DNA from: Lepidurus packardi
Taxonomy: Eukaryota > Arthropoda > Branchiopoda > Notostraca > Triopsidae
DNA: 64,000 nucleotides
Assembly (NCBI GenBank): GCA_023053545.1
Contig: JAKZAN010000004.1
Location: forward strand, 11,098,001-11,162,000
Direction: 5' to 3'
Part shown: in pieces, positions 60,882-64,000 of the stretch
Numbering within the stretch: the first letter of the stretch is position 1
Layout of the letters: every line of letters starts with the position of its first letter
Position numbers and translations under genes: made by a program
The notes under the pieces: generated by a model
What the model was told of the DNA's origin: nothing
The model's database searches: none
Seen by the model: the letters and a program-made list of their open reading frames with translations, nothing else

Positions 60882-63800
60882 ACGACCCCACCACCCATAA
60901 TTTTCCTAGAGGAAAAGTTGAACATACGTCATGCATCATGCCGATGCGTTCATGGTGTACGAAGTTTCTGCAGTTACGATGGTCAGTTTATATAGTTATG
61001 CGTGAGGTTATAAGTATGAACATTTGAACCGACAGATCAGGGAGTACACGAAGCTACAAGCGAGTTGCGAATCGCTTGGAAATAAGTATAAGGAAAGCTT
61101 CGTATTAAACCCTCGTTTGCTGCTCACATTCTTATATTTTTTTCTTTTTCTTGATTTATATTTCTTTGCAGTGTTACCTGGCACATCAGCATGCTGTCTG
61201 TCCGAACGACAGATGGATTAGGCCTGGATGGTGTATAGGGGTTTGGTCGACCTGCCACTGCAAGCTTATATGCGTGCTACGTTGTCTTGGCATTTTTATT
61301 TCAGTCCAAGTCAGCCACAGAGAACGCGAGAGCTAAAGTCAAGACAAGGGAAGAGAAGAGGAGAGAGAGAGAGTTAGTTGTCGGATGTTTTGGACACAGA
61401 AACGAAAAAGGGTTCAGGTTTGGGGGGTTTAGGTCCGCAAGAGAGACCGTTTGCGTGACAAGACCTCGTAAATATCCATTGGTGTGCAAACCTCGTTGGC
61501 TTCATTTTTTGTTGTATTATTATTTTATTTTTTTTATTTTTTTCTGGGATGTTTTGTGTAGGTTCTGGAGGGGGGGAAGGAGACTGTTTTCTCTGGGAGT
61601 TTGGGATGCTGTATGCTGTGCATGGGGCCCAAAGAGTGCGCTATGGCGCTCTCCTCTCGTGTGTGCTGACATGAAACGTCATTTTCATGCCTGGAATTAG
61701 CATACTTTCCTGACGTTACTAGCGGCTTTTATGACCGACGAGCATGATCAGCCTTGCCGCCCCTTTCCGTGTAAACCTGGTGCAACATATCCTCGGATGG
61801 AAGTTTCTTTCCCTTTTTATGTCTGTTTATTTATTTATTTTTTTGTTTCTAGGGATACAACGGTATTACTATTGGAAAACTTGGGATTTTTTATATACGC
61901 ATCCAAAAAAAAAACTTTGGGCTGGAATTTCAGTTTCTCTCCTACTTCACAACCCGAGTTAGTTTCACTCTTCTCTATTATATGAATAATTTACCTAGTT
62001 CGGCCCATGTAGACAGTTTTTTGTTCTGTTTACTGGGGAGCTGCGCGGGAGTCCTGTAAAAAAAAAGGAAAAAATTATTAGGAAAAACGATCTCTACCAT
62101 CGGTGTTTTTATTATTATTTTTTTTTTGCGTGTTAGGCTGTGTGTGTTCCGTGCTCCGCCGCTTTTATCCTATTTATTACGCAATTTACATAGAGCAAGA
62201 CAGTAGTTTTCGTTGGTTCGGAGTTTGCGCGAATATTAGAATCTAAACGAGTTCCAACGTCAAACAAAATAGAATTTCCATATATTTCTCCGGAACGTAC
62301 GTAAATAAGTAGATAAGCAAATAAAAACTATTGGTGTTCTAAATGTTCTAAATTCTATATAAATCAATTAAAACTAAGTAAAGGAACATGTTATAAATTC
62401 TAAAAATAAATCAATAAAAATTGTTCGAAATTTCTCTAAATGCTATAGATAATAAACTATAAAGGCTCGGAAATCTTTCTTTGAATTTTTTGTAATTTTT
62501 TTTTTTACGCCCAAAGATTAAATTCCTAGTGAAAGGACTAGATAGGATCTAATCAGCTGACCCTGAGATGTATGATTAGAAAGTAGAGCGAGCCTTCTTA
62601 CTTACGTGTACTTTTACTCTTGTGTATAGTGTACCGTGTGAACGAGTTTTTATTTTTTATTTTATTAATTTGGTTTCATGGAATTTTCGCTTAAGCTCTT
62701 AACACACCCACTTAGCATGGATCTGGTGGTATGCTTATAAACAAGCTAACGCTCTATAAGGAAACATTATGATGGTTCAAACTGGCAACATGTGCAGCTG
62801 CGTGTTCTTTATTTATCTTCGTCGTCTTCTTTCGAAGACTTCGAAACTCAGCTCGCAGGGTCTTGCCAAAAAACAAATAAAATAATAAAAAGGACGTTGA
62901 TGGGATTTGCTCGCTTTGTGGCTGCACAATTTCACGGGTGATTTACCGGGCTTGGAGTAGTGAAGTGAGTCGGCTGAGCTCATCGAGTGCTTACATGCTT
63001 ACAATAACTTTGGGGCTTACGTATTGACTAGTATTGACTATTGATAATACATGTGTGTAGAATAAGTTCAGTCTTTATTTAACTGATTAGCTTAGTGAAC
63101 ACAAAGGAAAGAAAAACCTGTATTTCTTTTAGCTAGCAATGTACAGCAATCTGAAGCTTTCCCGTAAAGCGCTTAAGCCGGCTATTGCTCTTGATCACTT
63201 TTTTTTCTTAAAGGAGGGGGGTAGAGGAACCTTATGCTTTGTGGGGAGTTGTGAGAGTTGTTAGTAGCTTTGGTAAAGAATGGTTTTAAAAAGGCAAAGA
63301 AAAGGAGTTTGTTAAAGGGGAGAAGAAAAAAAGTTTCGATTCTTTTCAGTTTCAACGTTGAAAAAAGTTCTTCCAAGTCCCTTTTGGCGTAACGGGACTT
63401 TTCTCACTTGATTAGGTGCTCAAAACGTGGCGATCGTATTGCTGCGTATTCAGAAAGTATTGTGGGAGATGAGAGAAGCGGGACATGGGAGAAGCTTTCA
63501 TTTTTTTCTTACTCGTCTTTTTTTTAACCTCTAATTCCTCCACAGCCACAATAAAGGCGAGGTTTTTCCTCTTCACTTGGTCGTGGCTGTGTTCAATGGT
63601 CAGCACCGAGATTCTTCAATGCAGCATGACCCTAAAACCGTCCTATCCGATTAAAGTCAAAAGCTCTCCAGGAGTTCGCTTTCATTGAAGCGATACTTTT
63701 TTTGTGTTTAATAGTAAAAAGAAAATCTTGGTAGTTAATAGAAGAAAGCTGATGCTGATGGCAGATTTGCGGTCTACTTTACGGATTTCAGAGACTCTTT

Positions 63801-64000
63801 GGGGCGATTTCAAGTCGCGTAACGCATACAAACGGTTGTCATCATATTTTCTTTATGTCAGTTTTTTTTTTATTTTTTTTTTTATTCTAGAGCCGAAGAT
63901 AAGCGTATACAACCGTTGGTGAGGTACTAAGGGGAGTGAACGAGTCATTTGAAATGGCTGGGAATTCATTTGGCCAAATATTCAGGTTGGATTTCTGACG
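60882..64000. other. Intergenic to the window end, no gene seen
   Basis: A GA-rich stretch at about 61345-61375, T runs, and a very AT-rich block at about 62260-62520. Short frames show no recognisable similarity, and no exon of a next gene is visible by position 64000. Confidence 0.4.

Noticed and set aside
60422-60925. 167-codon minus-strand frame with repeated RTTTPDF-type heptads
   Set aside because: A product of the 21-bp repeat period; the + strand is open as well.

Overview
This window is eukaryotic nuclear DNA, most likely from an arthropod. I cannot name the order. The evidence is a spliced animal-type puromycin-sensitive aminopeptidase with short GT-AG introns, and interstitial tracts of the arthropod telomere-type motif TTAGG inside several repeats. 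The DNA is AT-rich and full of long A and T runs.

Only one host gene can be supported. The last four coding exons of a puromycin-sensitive aminopeptidase (M1 family, C-terminal ERAP1-like helical domain) lie at 1-1485 on the + strand, with the start outside the window. Its last intron carries a 16-bp minisatellite.

The other 62.5 kb is a gene-poor, repeat-dense tract with no convincing host exon. Non-LTR retrotransposon remains lie at 5.1-8.0 kb: two copies of the same C-terminal end in opposite orientations, plus a possible reverse-transcriptase scrap. Three copies of a TTAA-flanked MITE-like family lie at 2.2, 56.0 and 58.7 kb. A second inverted-repeat family is at 12.3 and 22.2 kb. An 876-bp foldback structure is at 12.9-13.7 kb. 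A dispersed element without inverted ends that I could see has copies at 29.0 and 48.8 kb.

A hairpin family built from 16-bp and 21-bp GTCCTT-containing units around a TTAGG-rich core occurs at 43.7, 49.2, 53.7 and 60.4 kb, and as a terminal-unit expansion inside the aminopeptidase intron. Four large tandem arrays are at 9.6-10.3, 11.7-12.3, 18.1-19.5 and 46.3-47.1 kb. Many smaller tandem repeats fill the rest. A pre-miRNA-like hairpin at 31.9 kb and a weak Pol III SINE-like promoter at 18.0 kb are the only RNA-gene candidates.

There is no operon-like or cooperating gene set. The biology here is mostly mobile DNA and satellite turnover. Everything was read by eye, so boundaries are approximate and some diverged repeats will have been missed.
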